Positions 21,663 to 33,411 of a stretch of 64,000 nt of DNA are shown here, one piece after another. Each line of letters opens with the position of its first letter. Position 1 is the stretch's first letter. Source of the DNA: Rhizobacter sp. Root1221 (lineage in GTDB: Bacteria > Pseudomonadota > Gammaproteobacteria > Burkholderiales > Burkholderiaceae_C); the NCBI RefSeq assembly GCF_001425785.1, contig NZ_LMDI01000029.1:1-64000 (forward strand). Reading direction: 5' to 3'. Both the position numbers and the translations under genes were made by a program. The notes below the pieces were generated by a model that did no database searches, had not been told where the DNA came from, and was given only the letters and a program-made list of their open reading frames with translations.

Positions 21663-22406
21663 TCAACGTGAGCGCATGAAACCGGTCGCGGGCTGCAACA
21701 CGCCCTGCCTTGACGACACGCCTCTTCCAAAAGCATGCAGGCCTTCCACGTCCAGGACGTGGATCGTGCCGTACTGGATTCGCACGAACCCGGCCGCTTG
21801 AAGCTCATGCAAGGCACGGTTCGCGGTTTGCCGAGACAGGCCGCACAAGCGTGCAATCTCCTCTTGCGACAGGGACAACGCATCCGACGTGACCGAGCAA
21901 AGCGCTGGATTGAACAACTCAGCCACGCACACGGCCACCTGCGCCGTGGTCGACTGCATGCGATAACTTTCCACGACGGCCACGAACTGGCCGAGGCGAG
22001 CATTCAACTGGTGGACGAGGAAGTGGTTGAACGCCAAACTCGTTTCGAACAACCAGTCAAACGTTCTCGTCGGCATCAACGCGATCCAGCTGTCGCGCAG
22101 CGCGATCACCTCATAGGGCCTGAGCTCGCGCTTGAGGATCGATCCTTCCCCCAGCCATCCTCCGGAAGAGACGCCAATGAACGTGGTGCCCCGTCCGTCG
22201 GCGGATACGGTGTCGACCTTCACCATGCCGTCCAGGACGCCCACCCAATGCTGCGCGCGCGCGCCCTCCCGGCTCACGACGGTTCCAGCAGCGTACTGCA
22301 CCACTTGCGTCTCTGCGTCCACCCGCACCCATTGTTCGGCAGTGAGGTGCCTGGCCCAGGGGGCTTCCCGAAGGCGGTCGCGCATCTCGAGGGAACTGGG
22401 AGACAT
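21663..22406 (-). CDS. Crp/Fnr-family regulator
   Basis: From ATG 22406 a 247-residue protein has an N-terminal cyclic-nucleotide-binding-like beta-roll (VVSREGARAQHWVGVLDGMVKV, GEGSILKRE) and a C-terminal HTH_Crp (LSQEEIARLCGLSRQTANRAL). No FNR-type cysteine cluster is evident. It converges on the cytochrome gene and diverges from the tannase-family gene (204-bp gap). Its regulon is unknown; the divergent lipoprotein gene is the nearest candidate. An upstream in-frame start would add up to 24 residues. Confidence 0.8.
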   Translation of the reverse strand: MSPSSLEMRDRLREAPWARHLTAEQWVRVDAETQVVQYAAGTVVSREGARAQHWVGVLDGMVKVDTVSADGRGTTFIGVSSGGWLGEGSILKRELRPYEVIALRDSWIALMPTRTFDWLFETSLAFNHFLVHQLNARLGQFVAVVESYRMQSTTAQVAVCVAELFNPALCSVTSDALSLSQEEIARLCGLSRQTANRALHELQAAGFVRIQYGTIHVLDVEGLHAFGRGVSSRQGVLQPATGFMRSR

Positions 22407-22609
22407 GGCTTTCTCGAAGGAACTCGGCGGAGCAAATTCTGACAGTACCCGCACAGCCTGGCTTGGCAATGAGGGCAATCCAGTCCAGGGGTCTTCCCCT
22501 AAGTCGACGCGACGGAAATGTACGCCGGCCGACAGTCAATCGGCACCGGCGATTCCAGAATCAGTGCGCACCGATCCCGTGACAACGCGCCAACCATGAA
22601 GGACGTGAC

Positions 22610-24190
22610 ATGTACGCAGAGAATCGCAAGACGCACCGGATTCGATCGACCGCGCTCGCTGCAGCGGCACTGTGTTCGCTCCTGCTTGCCGCGTGCGGCT
22701 CGGACGGCGACAGCAGTGCACCCGCACAAGTGGTGAACGCGCAGCAGGCCTGCAACGCCCTGTCTGGCAAGGTCATCGGAGGCGCGGCGCTGACCGCTGC
22801 CATGGTGCCCGCGAGCGCGTCCGTGCCGACCTATTGCAAGGTCAACGGCACCATCGCCCCGGCCTTGAACTTCGAGATGCGGCTGCCGGACGCCTGGAAC
22901 GGCAAGCTGTACTACGGTGGCGGTGGCGGCTACAACGGGTCCATCCCACCGCTGGTGCTGCCGGCGCTTGCCCAGGGGTATGCCTCGGTCGCGAGCGATT
23001 CGGGTCACCAGGGAAGTGGGCTGTCCGCGGATTTCGCCCTGACCGACACCTTCGCGGCCCAGCTGTTCGGGAGCCTTTCGGTACCGACGGTGATGTCCTC
23101 CGCGCTCGAATCGGTGACCGCGGCTTACGGCGTGCCACCGTCCAAGTCCTACTTCGAGGGCTGCTCCAACGGCGGGCGGGAGGCGCTGATGACGGTGCAA
23201 CGCCATCCGAATCTATTCGACGGCGTGATCGCTCGAGCTCCCGCATACAACTGGGTGGGTTTCATGGGGGCGTTCAACCGCACCGCCAAGGCGCTGGCCG
23301 CCCCGGGAGGGGCGTTCAGTGCAGAGAAAACCGCCCTGCTGGCCAAGCACGTGCGCGACACCTGTGATGCGTTGGACGGAATCGTCGACGGCGTTGTGTC
23401 GAACCCCGCGGCCTGCACGCCTGCGGTCCTCGACATCGCCGCCCTGCGTTGCGGCGGAGGTACCGATACGGGAAACACCTGCCTTTCGGACGCGCAACTC
23501 GCCGTGGTCACCTCGTGGACCACCGACGCCGTCTTCGCCGGCAACAGCACCTTCCGCAACAAGGGGTGGAACTTGACGGGGAATGAAGACGACCCGGGAG
23601 CTTGGGGAGCGTGGGAAACCGGCAACGGCAACGTCACCGGCGCGCTGCAGTTTCTCTTCCAGGACACCACCGTCAAGAACTACCTCGCGCGTGATCCGGC
23701 GGCCAACTCCTTGACCTATGCGCCGTGGGATCAGAACCAGAATGCCCTCTATGCACTGGCCGCGCTCAATGACGCGACGAACACCGACATCCGCCCGTTC
23801 CTCAACAGCGGCGGCAAGCTGATTGTCTGGCACGGCGGAAACGACGCGGCACTGAGTTCGAATTCGACCGCCGAGTACGTCGCCAACATGCGCAGCGCTG
23901 TCGGTGCTGCGAGCGCGGATGCCGCCACCCGCTTCTACATCGCGCCCGGGGTCGACCACTGCGCGGGCGGCCCCGGCGCGGACACGTCGGACCTGCTGGC
24001 CGCGCTGGACCAGTGGGTGACCGCGAGCGTTGCGCCCGCCACCTTGCGTGCGGAGAAGATTGACGCGGCGGGTGGGGTGGCCTTCGCCCGGCCGTTGTGC
24101 CAGCACCCGCAGTACCCGCGTTATACCGGCCCGGTCAACGACGCCGCGGCCGCCAAGCTTGCAACCAACTACACGTGCACGACGCCTTGA
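22610..24190 (+). CDS. Tannase/feruloyl-esterase family lipoprotein
   Basis: The 526-residue protein starts with a lipoprotein signal (lipobox LLAAC-GSDG) and has the tannase-family nucleophile motif FEGCSNGGREALM, an upstream GGGGYNGSIPP oxyanion-side loop, YASVASDSGHQG, and a late IAPGVDHCAGGPG with the catalytic His. The paired Cys next to Ser and His is typical of this family, where a disulfide joins the catalytic residues. Such enzymes hydrolyse galloyl, feruloyl or mono-terephthalate esters. Substrate cannot be chosen here. It lies between two regulators, with a 66-bp convergent gap to the AraC gene. Confidence 0.85.
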   Translation: MYAENRKTHRIRSTALAAAALCSLLLAACGSDGDSSAPAQVVNAQQACNALSGKVIGGAALTAAMVPASASVPTYCKVNGTIAPALNFEMRLPDAWNGKLYYGGGGGYNGSIPPLVLPALAQGYASVASDSGHQGSGLSADFALTDTFAAQLFGSLSVPTVMSSALESVTAAYGVPPSKSYFEGCSNGGREALMTVQRHPNLFDGVIARAPAYNWVGFMGAFNRTAKALAAPGGAFSAEKTALLAKHVRDTCDALDGIVDGVVSNPAACTPAVLDIAALRCGGGTDTGNTCLSDAQLAVVTSWTTDAVFAGNSTFRNKGWNLTGNEDDPGAWGAWETGNGNVTGALQFLFQDTTVKNYLARDPAANSLTYAPWDQNQNALYALAALNDATNTDIRPFLNSGGKLIVWHGGNDAALSSNSTAEYVANMRSAVGAASADAATRFYIAPGVDHCAGGPGADTSDLLAALDQWVTASVAPATLRAEKIDAAGGVAFARPLCQHPQYPRYTGPVNDAAAAKLATNYTCTTP

Positions 24191-24256
24191 GTGGGCCCGC
24201 GGCATGTGGGGCGGGCGGGATCGGCCCCATCGAATCGAGGTGTCCGCCGGGAACCC

Positions 24257-25276
24257 TCAGGCCGATCGGGCGACCGTCGACAGCTTGCGGCGGTACTCCG
24301 TCGGACTCTCACCCGTCCACTGGCCGAAGGCGCGGGTGAAACTCTTTTCGTTGCGGAACGCCACGGCCAGTGCGATCTGCTTCACCGACCGGCTGGTTCG
24401 CGTCAGCATCTCGATGGCCATGTCGCGGCGCACCTGGTCCTTCAGCGCCTGCAGGGAGGTGCCCTCCTCCTTGAGCTGTCGGTGCAGCGACCGCACCGAC
24501 ATGTTGAGGGCGCTGGCCAAGGTGTCGGCCGTCTGCTGAACGGAGAGCAGCTCGCGCACGCGCTGGACGAGCAGCCGGTCGCGCCGGTACTGGAGCACCG
24601 TGAGTGGCAAGGCCCGGCGCAACATCGCGCGCAACGCCGCTTCGTCGCGCCGAATGGGCAACCGGAGGTATTGCTCGTCGAAGCTGATGCCGGTCACGCC
24701 GGCGCCGAATCGAACGGGCCCCGGGAACATCAACGCGTACGCGGCGTGATGGATCGGGGGCGCGTGGGCGAACGACACGGCGAGCAAGGGAATGCGGGAG
24801 TCGGTTGCCCAGCAGGCGAACCCATGGACGTACCTCAGCAACGTCAGGAGGCAGAACTCGCGCATCCGCGCGTCGCCCGGGCGGCACTCCTCGATCGTCA
24901 GTTCCGCCCGCTGGCCCGCGGATCGCAAGGTCAGCAGCACGTCGTCGACCAGCAGTCGATGGTGCCGGCACCATCGCTTCAGCGCGACACCCAGGTTCGG
25001 CGAACCGAGGGAGGCGCGACACAGCATGCCGTAGCTGCCCCAGGGAAGCCGCCGGCCGAACCAGCCGAGTGCCTCGTCGTCCAGCTCGCGCATTGCCGCT
25101 TCGGAGAACGCCATCATCTGCTCGGCAGTGATGCAGGCATCGGTTCGGTGCAGCGAAAGCGGCGCGATTCGTGCCCGTTCAAGGGCTTCGGCCGGGTTGG
25201 CGCCGTACTTCTCATAGGCCAGCACCATGGCGCGAATGAACGCCATCGGCGTGGCGGCGGAGCGGGTTTCGGCCAT
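24257..25276 (-). CDS. AraC-family regulator divergent from the liu operon
   Basis: The 339-residue protein has an N-terminal ligand region of the arabinose-binding-like/OruR type (EALERARIAPLSLHRTDACI..., 1-190) and a C-terminal double HTH (SVKQIALAVAFRNEKSFTRAFGQWTGESPTEYRR). It faces away from the acyl-CoA synthetase across 130 bp, so it is the likely activator of the leucine/isovalerate operon. In many proteobacteria this role is held by a MerR-type (LiuR) or TetR-type (LiuQ) protein, so an AraC in this position is worth noting. Start 25276 is preferred; 25315 is possible. Confidence 0.85.
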   Translation of the reverse strand: MAETRSAATPMAFIRAMVLAYEKYGANPAEALERARIAPLSLHRTDACITAEQMMAFSEAAMRELDDEALGWFGRRLPWGSYGMLCRASLGSPNLGVALKRWCRHHRLLVDDVLLTLRSAGQRAELTIEECRPGDARMREFCLLTLLRYVHGFACWATDSRIPLLAVSFAHAPPIHHAAYALMFPGPVRFGAGVTGISFDEQYLRLPIRRDEAALRAMLRRALPLTVLQYRRDRLLVQRVRELLSVQQTADTLASALNMSVRSLHRQLKEEGTSLQALKDQVRRDMAIEMLTRTSRSVKQIALAVAFRNEKSFTRAFGQWTGESPTEYRRKLSTVARSA

Positions 25277-25406
25277 GCCGCAAGTCTGCACCTGATTGGC
25301 ACGATCTGCAACCAATCTGGCGCACGTGACGCCGCCGACGACCTACTCTTGTCAGACCAGCGATCCAGACGAATCGTGAAACCAGGGTGGACCCACAGGA
25401 GACGAG

Positions 25407-27140
25407 ATGAGCGAATCCATCAACCAAGGGCGACATCAGGGCATCGCCCCGGCGGACGGCATGTCCCAGGTGTCCGGCTCGACGGAAACGGCGCTGTCGA
25501 CGTCGACCATCTTCGGTCTGTTGTCGGCCACCGCGGCGCAGTGGCCCGACCGCCCCGCCGTCGTGTTCCGCGAGCAGGACGTGCGTTGGACGTGGTCGCA
25601 GTTCAAGTCCGAGGTGGATCGCTTCGCTGCCGGCCTTCTGGCGCTGGGACTTCGGCGAGACGACCGGATCGGCATCTGGTCGCCCAATCGCGTGGAGTGG
25701 CTGGTCGCCCAGTTCGCCACGGCCCGCATCGGCGTGATCCTGGTCAACATCAATCCTGCGTACCGGATCGCCGAACTCGAATATGCACTCAACGCGTCGG
25801 GCTGCCGCGCCATCATTGCGGCGGAGCGGCTGCGCAGCTCGATGTACCTCGAGATGCTGCAGACACTCGCGCCGGAGCTTGCCACGTGCGAGCCGGGCAA
25901 GCTCATGTCGAAGCGGCTGCCCCTGCTGCAGTTCGTGATCCGGCTGGGGCAGGAGCGAACACCCGGCATGCTGGGCTACGACGCGGTGCTGAACGGCGCA
26001 GGGAGAGCGATCGACACGGCCGCACTCGACGAGATCAGCGAGGCACTCGACTGCTTCGACGCCATCAACATCCAGTTCACCAGCGGGACCACCGGCAACC
26101 CGAAGGGCGCGACGCTCACCCACCACAACGTGGTGAACAACGGCCGCTTTGTCGCCCAGGCCATGCGGTTGAGCGAGCAGGATTCGCTTTGCATTCCGGT
26201 GCCGCTGTACCACTGCTTCGGCATGGTGCTGGCCGTGCTGGCCTGCGTCTCCACCGGCTCGCAGATGGTGTTCCCGGGCGAAGTGTTCGATGCCGGCGCG
26301 ACCTTGGCTGCGGTCCAGGCCGAGCGCTGCACGGCCCTGCACGGCGTGCCAACGATGTTCATCGCGGAACTCGATCACACCGACTTCGCAGCCTTCGACC
26401 TGACGACGTTGCGCACCGGCATCATGGCCGGCGCGCCGTGTCCGATCGAGACCATGAAACGTGTTGTCTCGCAGATGCACATGGGCGAGGTGACCATCGC
26501 GTACGGCATGACCGAGACGAGCCCGGTCTCGTTCCAGAGCGCCACCCACGATCCGCTCGAGCGCCGGGTGTCCACGGTGGGCCGAATCCAGCCGCACCTC
26601 GAAGCGAAGGTGGTGGACGTCGGCGGCGCGGTGCTGCCGATCGGTCAACCAGGTGAGTTGTGGGTGCGCGGCTATTCGGTCATGCGAGGGTACTGGGGCG
26701 ATGAGCAGCGGACACGCGAGGCCATCGTCGACGGCTGGATGCGAACCGGCGACCTCGCGACGATCGACGCCGAGGGCTATTGCAACATCGTCGGGCGCCT
26801 CAAGGACATGCTCATCCGCGGCGGCGAGAACATCTACCCGCGCGAGATCGAGGAGTTCCTGTTCCGGCATCCGAAGGTTCAGTCGGCGCAGGTGTTCGGC
26901 GTTCCCGACCCGAAGTACGGGGAGGAGGTCTGCGCCTGGATCGTTCTCAAGCCAGGCGAACAGGCGACCGAAGAAGACATCCGGACCTTTTGCCGCGAGC
27001 AGATCGCGCACTTCAAGGTTCCCCGCTACATCCGCTTCGTGCCGGACATGCCGATGACGATCACCGGCAAGGTCCAGAAGTTCGTGATGCGCGAGCAGAT
27101 GGTGGAAGAGCTGAAGCTCGCGGCAGCAAAAAACGCTTGA
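25407..27140 (+). CDS. AMP-forming acyl-CoA synthetase
   Basis: The 577-residue protein has the adenylate-forming signature [18 protein letters not shown], the YGMTETSP motif, the hinge [20 protein letters not shown] and the C-terminal catalytic Lys region [13 protein letters not shown]. Medium- or branched-chain acid:CoA ligases have this length and motif set. As the first gene of the operon it probably activates isovalerate or a related branched or acyclic-terpenoid acid to its CoA ester. The SD is GGAGACGAG, 5 bases before ATG. Confidence 0.9.
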   Translation: MSESINQGRHQGIAPADGMSQVSGSTETALSTSTIFGLLSATAAQWPDRPAVVFREQDVRWTWSQFKSEVDRFAAGLLALGLRRDDRIGIWSPNRVEWLVAQFATARIGVILVNINPAYRIAELEYALNASGCRAIIAAERLRSSMYLEMLQTLAPELATCEPGKLMSKRLPLLQFVIRLGQERTPGMLGYDAVLNGAGRAIDTAALDEISEALDCFDAINIQFTSGTTGNPKGATLTHHNVVNNGRFVAQAMRLSEQDSLCIPVPLYHCFGMVLAVLACVSTGSQMVFPGEVFDAGATLAAVQAERCTALHGVPTMFIAELDHTDFAAFDLTTLRTGIMAGAPCPIETMKRVVSQMHMGEVTIAYGMTETSPVSFQSATHDPLERRVSTVGRIQPHLEAKVVDVGGAVLPIGQPGELWVRGYSVMRGYWGDEQRTREAIVDGWMRTGDLATIDAEGYCNIVGRLKDMLIRGGENIYPREIEEFLFRHPKVQSAQVFGVPDPKYGEEVCAWIVLKPGEQATEEDIRTFCREQIAHFKVPRYIRFVPDMPMTITGKVQKFVMREQMVEELKLAAAKNA

Positions 27141-27153
27141 GCACGGCGCATCC

Positions 27154-27825
27154 ATGATCGAACTTCATCACTGCATCAGCGCCCGGTCCTTCCGGCCGCT
27201 GTGGATGCTCGAAGAACTCGGCCTGCCGTATCAGTTGAAGATCTGGCCGTTCCCTCCCCGCACGCACGCCCGCGGCTTCCTCGCGCTCAACCCCCTTGGC
27301 ACCGTGCCGCTGTTCATCGACGGCGATGTCCGGATGACCGAGTCGGCGGCGATCTGTCAGTACCTGGCCGCGCAATCACGGCCGACGCCGCTGGATGTCG
27401 GTGCAGATGAGCCGGCGTTCCCGGCCTACCTCAACTGGCTGTCCTTCGGCGAGTCGACGTTGACGTTTCCGCAATCGCTTGTGCTTCGCTACGGTCGCTT
27501 CGAGGCGGCTGCGCGTCGCAACCCACAGGTCGTCGAAGACTACACGCGCTGGTTCCTGGCGCGCCTGCGGGCCATCGAGGCGGCGCTCGCCCAGGGCGAG
27601 TTCCTGTGTGGCGGCCGCTTCACCGCGGCGGACGTCTCCGTGGGCTACGCGTTGATGCTGGCGGAACACCTCGCCCTTCACGCGCAGTTCCCCACGAACG
27701 TGCTCTCGTACTGGGAACGGCTGCATGAAAGGCCAGCCTATCGGCGCGCGATGGCGGCCCAGCGCACTGCGGCAGAGGCGCAGGGCGTGTCCACCACGCC
27801 AGCGCCTGAAACCGGGGGCGAATGA
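27154..27825 (+). CDS. Glutathione S-transferase family protein
   Basis: The 223-residue protein has the thioredoxin-like N-domain with SARSFRPLWMLEELGLPYQL, the cis-Pro and Ser region GTVPLFIDGDVRMTESAAI, and the C-terminal GRFTAADVSVGYAL N-cap motif of GSTs. It lies 13 bases after the acyl-CoA synthetase in a catabolic operon. It may detoxify reactive enoyl-CoA or aldehyde by-products such as methylcrotonyl derivatives, but that is inference. Confidence 0.85.
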   Translation: MIELHHCISARSFRPLWMLEELGLPYQLKIWPFPPRTHARGFLALNPLGTVPLFIDGDVRMTESAAICQYLAAQSRPTPLDVGADEPAFPAYLNWLSFGESTLTFPQSLVLRYGRFEAAARRNPQVVEDYTRWFLARLRAIEAALAQGEFLCGGRFTAADVSVGYALMLAEHLALHAQFPTNVLSYWERLHERPAYRRAMAAQRTAAEAQGVSTTPAPETGGE

Positions 27826-27898
27826 ACAACGCGCACCCACGAGACTTTCCATTCGATCCAGACCCCTTCCCCGAATTCTCCTCCCCAGGTACCTACCG

Positions 27899-29110
27899 AT
27901 GAACACAAGACTCTCAGCACTCAGCGTCGCGGCATCGCTTGCCCTGTCCCTGGGATCGGTTGCGCATGCACAGGTCAGCGCCGACATCGTGAAGGTGGGC
28001 CTTCTGATCGACATGAGCGGTTCGTACTCCGACCTGGCCGGACCAGGATCGGTCATCGCGGGTCGCATGGCCGTCGAGGATTTCGGCGGCAAGGTGCTCG
28101 GCAAGCCCATCGAACTGGTCGTTGCAGACAGTCAGAACAAGGCCGACATTGCGTCCACGAAGGCACGCGAGTGGTTCGACACCGGCAACGTCGATGCGAT
28201 CCTCGACCTGGTGCCCACCAACGTCGCACTGGCGGTCATGGACATTGCCGCGCAGAAGAACAAGATCGCCGTGGTCGTCGGCTCTGCCTCGACACCGATC
28301 ACCAACGAAAAATGCACGCCGACCAGCATGCACTGGATGTACGACACCTACTCCAGCTCGATCGGTGTAGGGCGCGCGCTGGCCAGGAAAGGCAACGACA
28401 CCTGGTTCTTCATCACCGCGGACTACGCCTTCGGAAAGGCGCTCGAGAAGGACGTGAGCGACGTCGTGGTGGCCTCGGGCGGCAAGGTCGTCAACGCGGT
28501 CAGGCACCCGCTCAACACGCAGGACTTCTCTTCCGTGCTGCTTCAGGCACAGAGCTCGAAAGCCAAGGTGGTGGGTCTTGCCAACGCGGGTGGCGACGCC
28601 GTCAACGCCATCAAGCAGGCAAGCGAGTTCGGGTTGACGCGAAACCAGATCGTGGCGCCGCTGCTGCTGTTCATCTCCGATGTCCACAGCCTCGGCCTGC
28701 CTGCTTCACAGGGCCTGTTCCTGACCGAAGGCTTTTACTGGGACCAGAACGAGCAAACGCGTGCATGGTCGAAGCGCTTCTTCGAGAAGCACAAGCGGAT
28801 GCCGACGATGGCGCAAGCGGGCGTGTACTCGGCCGTGACGCACTACTTTAAGTCGGTCAAGGCCGCGGGCACCGATTCGACGGATGCCGTCTTGAAGAAG
28901 ATGCGCGAAACGCCTGTTCAAGATGTCGTGATCCCCAACGGCAAGATTCGCCAGGACGGCCGGCTGGTGCACGACATGTTGCTGCTCCAGGTGAAGAAGC
29001 CGGGCGAATCGAAAGCACCCTGGGACTACTACCACGTCAGGGACGTGATCCCCGGCGACCAGGCGTTCAAACCCCTGTCGCAATCGACCTGTCCGCTGGT
29101 CAAGAAGTGA
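27899..29110 (+). CDS. Periplasmic substrate-binding protein, branched-chain amino acid ABC type
   Basis: ATG 27899 gives a signal peptide (ends VAHAQ) and a 403-residue Peripla_BP_6 fold: VKVGLLIDMSGSYSDLAGPGS, the region IAVVVGSASTPITNEKC and WFFITADYAFGKALEKD. No permease or ATPase genes follow, so it must work with a transporter encoded elsewhere, or act as a sensor. Its place in the operon suggests that it binds the carboxylic acid or amino acid degraded by the enzymes encoded here. Confidence 0.9.
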   Translation: MNTRLSALSVAASLALSLGSVAHAQVSADIVKVGLLIDMSGSYSDLAGPGSVIAGRMAVEDFGGKVLGKPIELVVADSQNKADIASTKAREWFDTGNVDAILDLVPTNVALAVMDIAAQKNKIAVVVGSASTPITNEKCTPTSMHWMYDTYSSSIGVGRALARKGNDTWFFITADYAFGKALEKDVSDVVVASGGKVVNAVRHPLNTQDFSSVLLQAQSSKAKVVGLANAGGDAVNAIKQASEFGLTRNQIVAPLLLFISDVHSLGLPASQGLFLTEGFYWDQNEQTRAWSKRFFEKHKRMPTMAQAGVYSAVTHYFKSVKAAGTDSTDAVLKKMRETPVQDVVIPNGKIRQDGRLVHDMLLLQVKKPGESKAPWDYYHVRDVIPGDQAFKPLSQSTCPLVKK

Positions 29111-29142
29111 TGCACGGACTCACCTAACGCAAAGGAATTCGC

Positions 29143-30318
29143 ATGACACACCTGCCAAGCCTCCGTTTCGACCTGGGCGAAACCATCGAGATGCTGCGCG
29201 ACACGGTACGCGACTTCGCCGCGAACGAGATCGCGCCGCGGGCCGCCCAGATCGACCACGACAACCTGTTCCCCGCCGACCTGTGGAAGAAGCTCGGCGA
29301 CCTGGGCCTGCACGGCATGACGGTCAGCGAGGAATACGGCGGCACTCAGCTGGGCTACCTCGCGCACCTGGTGGTCATGGAGGAGGTGTCGCGTGCCTCT
29401 GCGGCGGTCGGACTGTCGTACGGGGCGCACTCCAACCTGTGCATCAACCAACTCCATCGCAACGGCGATCCGGCGCAGAAGCAGCGGTACCTGCCCAAGC
29501 TGGTATCGGGCGAACACGTGGGCGCACTGGCGATGAGCGAGCCGAATGCGGGCTCGGACGTTGTCAGCATGAAGCTCCGTGCCGACAAGCGTGGCGACCG
29601 CTATGTGCTGAACGGCTCGAAGATGTGGATCACCAACGGCGGTGACGCGGACACGCTTGTCGTCTACGCGAAGACAGATCCCGAGAAAGGCGCCAAGGGC
29701 ATCACCGCCTTCATCCTGGAGAAGCGCTTCAAGGGCCTGACGTTCGGCACGAAGTTGGACAAGCTCGGGATGCGCGGTTCGAACACCTACCCGGTGTTCC
29801 TCGAAGACTGCGAGGTGCCGGAAGAGAACGTGCTCGGCGGCGTGGGCAATGGGGTCAAGGTGCTGATGAGCGGCCTCGACTACGAGCGGGCCGTCCTGTC
29901 CGGCGGACCGCTTGGCATCATGGCCGCATGCATGGATGTCGTCCTGCCCTACGTGCACGACCGAAAACAGTTCGGCCAGAGCATCGGAGAATTCCAGCTC
30001 ATGCAGGGCAAGCTCGCTGACCTGTACACCACGTGGCAGGCCTGCCGCGCCTACGTGTATGCCGTGGGACAGGCATGCGACCGTTCGGACCATGCACGCT
30101 CCCTGCGCAAGGACGCCGCTGGCGCGATCCTGTACGCCGCCGAAAAAGCCACCTGGATGGCAGGCGAGGCGATCCAGGTGCTGGGCGGCAATGGCTACAT
30201 CAACGAGTACCCGACGCCGCGGCTGTGGCGCGACGCCAAGCTCTACGAGATCGGCGCCGGCACCAGCGAGATCCGGCGCATGCTGATCGGGCGCGAACTC
30301 TACAGCGAGACCCTGTGA
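29143..30318 (+). CDS. liuA: Isovaleryl-CoA dehydrogenase
   Basis: The 391-residue acyl-CoA dehydrogenase has the FAD-binding [13 protein letters not shown] region. The catalytic Glu appears at the isovaleryl-specific place, E248 in [14 protein letters not shown], while the usual C-terminal catalytic position reads [11 protein letters not shown]. That relocation is known for isovaleryl-CoA dehydrogenases. The enzyme converts isovaleryl-CoA to 3-methylcrotonyl-CoA and passes electrons to ETF. It heads the core of leucine catabolism, with the carboxylase genes downstream. Confidence 0.95.
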   Translation: MTHLPSLRFDLGETIEMLRDTVRDFAANEIAPRAAQIDHDNLFPADLWKKLGDLGLHGMTVSEEYGGTQLGYLAHLVVMEEVSRASAAVGLSYGAHSNLCINQLHRNGDPAQKQRYLPKLVSGEHVGALAMSEPNAGSDVVSMKLRADKRGDRYVLNGSKMWITNGGDADTLVVYAKTDPEKGAKGITAFILEKRFKGLTFGTKLDKLGMRGSNTYPVFLEDCEVPEENVLGGVGNGVKVLMSGLDYERAVLSGGPLGIMAACMDVVLPYVHDRKQFGQSIGEFQLMQGKLADLYTTWQACRAYVYAVGQACDRSDHARSLRKDAAGAILYAAEKATWMAGEAIQVLGGNGYINEYPTPRLWRDAKLYEIGAGTSEIRRMLIGRELYSETL

Positions 30319-30325
30319 GGCCGCC

Positions 30326-30967
30326 ATGTGCACTCTCGGCACCCTGTTCGCGAACAACCGGGCCTGGGCGGACCGGCAGGTCGCCGGGGACCCGGAATTC
30401 TTCACCCGGCTGGCAACGCAGCAGTCGCCGCACTACCTGTGGATCGGATGTTCCGACAGCCGCGTGCCGGCCAACGAGATCCTCGGGCTGGCGCCGGGAG
30501 AAGTGTTCGTGCATCGAAACATCGCCAACGTCGTCGTGCACTCGGACCTCAACTGCCTGTCGGTCATCCAGTACGCGGTCGAGACGCTGAAGGTCGAGCA
30601 CATCATGGTTGTCGGTCATTACGGCTGCGGCGGCGTGCAAGCCGTGGCCGAGCATCGATCGACGGGACTCGCGGACAACTGGCTGCGCCACATCGAAGAC
30701 ATCGCGAACAAGCACGAGGCCAGGCTGGACGGACACACTGACGCAGACCGGGGCAAGCGGCTGGTCGAGTTGAACGTGGTGGAGCAAGTCGCGAACGTGT
30801 GCCGCACGACGACCCTGCGGCGCGCCTGGTACCGCGGCCAGCGCGTCGAAGTGCATGGCCTCGTCTACGGCCTGTCCGACGGCCTGCTGCACCGGGTGGG
30901 CGTGAGCGTCAGCGCCGGGCAGGCATGGGACGAACGCTATCGGGCGTCCCTTGAGACCATCAATTGA
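30326..30967 (+). CDS. can: Beta-class carbonic anhydrase
   Basis: The 213-residue protein has the zinc site CSDSRVPAN (Cys, Asp-Arg dyad) and HYGCGGV (His, Cys), as in Can/YadF. It lies 7 bases after the dehydrogenase and 22 before the carboxylase beta gene. The carboxylase consumes bicarbonate, so a cotranscribed carbonic anhydrase would supply it. The coupling is inferred from position; the enzyme class is plain. Confidence 0.95.
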   Translation: MCTLGTLFANNRAWADRQVAGDPEFFTRLATQQSPHYLWIGCSDSRVPANEILGLAPGEVFVHRNIANVVVHSDLNCLSVIQYAVETLKVEHIMVVGHYGCGGVQAVAEHRSTGLADNWLRHIEDIANKHEARLDGHTDADRGKRLVELNVVEQVANVCRTTTLRRAWYRGQRVEVHGLVYGLSDGLLHRVGVSVSAGQAWDERYRASLETIN

Positions 30968-30989
30968 GCAGAGCGCCAAGGAGCGAGAC

Positions 30990-32597
<1,608 letters not shown>

Positions 32598-32604
32598 GCC
32601 AGGA

Positions 32605-33399
32605 ATGAACTACACCACTCTGAAGATCGAACGTCGCGGAGACGCGGCATGGGTGTGGATGGCACGCCCGGAAGTGCACAACGCGTTCGACGAAACACTG
32701 ATCGCCGAGCTGTCCGAGGTGTTCACCGTGCTGGACCACGACCCCACCGTGCGCGCGATCGTGCTGGCGGGTGAAGGCAAGAGCTTCTCCGCCGGTGCCG
32801 ACCTGAACTGGATGAAGCGCCAGGGCGCCGCACCGCAGGACGAGAACCTGTCGGATGCACGCAAACTCGCCAGCTTGTTCCGCACGATCTCGACGTGTGC
32901 CACGCCCACACTCGCTCGCGTGCACGGAGCGGCCCTCGGCGGCGGCATGGGACTCGCCGCGGCATGCGACATCTGCATCGCATCGACCCAGGCACTCTTC
33001 GCAACCTCCGAGGTGCGCCTTGGCATCATCCCTGCGGCGATCGGCCCGTACGTCGTGCGCGCCATCGGTGAGCGCCATGCCTATCGCTACTTCCAGACAG
33101 CGGAACGCATCAGCGGCGAGCGGGCGCGCGAGATGGGCCTGGCGCACGAGGTGACCGAGCCTGACGCGCTGGACGCCAAGGTCATGGAGATCGTTGGCGC
33201 ACTGCTCGCCGGTGGTCCAGCCGCCCAGGCCGCCGCCACCGACCTGATCCGCGCCGTGGCACATCGCGCGGTCGACGACGCGGTGCTCGAGGACACGGCA
33301 CGCCGCATCGCGATGCTGCGCGCCATGCCCGAGGCCAAGGAGGGACTGAGCGCGTTCCTCGAGAAGCGTCCGGCGGCTTGGGTGCCTGCGAAGGCTTGA
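32605..33399 (+). CDS. liuC: Methylglutaconyl-CoA hydratase (crotonase family)
   Basis: The 264-residue protein has the crotonase oxyanion loops GEGKSFSAGADLNWM and HGAALGGGMGLAAACD. Its place between the two carboxylase subunit genes is the standard liu position for 3-methylglutaconyl-CoA hydratase, which makes HMG-CoA. Start ATG 32605 lies 7 bases after the previous stop with AGGA nearby. Confidence 0.93.
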   Translation: MNYTTLKIERRGDAAWVWMARPEVHNAFDETLIAELSEVFTVLDHDPTVRAIVLAGEGKSFSAGADLNWMKRQGAAPQDENLSDARKLASLFRTISTCATPTLARVHGAALGGGMGLAAACDICIASTQALFATSEVRLGIIPAAIGPYVVRAIGERHAYRYFQTAERISGERAREMGLAHEVTEPDALDAKVMEIVGALLAGGPAAQAAATDLIRAVAHRAVDDAVLEDTARRIAMLRAMPEAKEGLSAFLEKRPAAWVPAKA

Positions 33400-33411
33400 A
33401 GGAGACACGGC

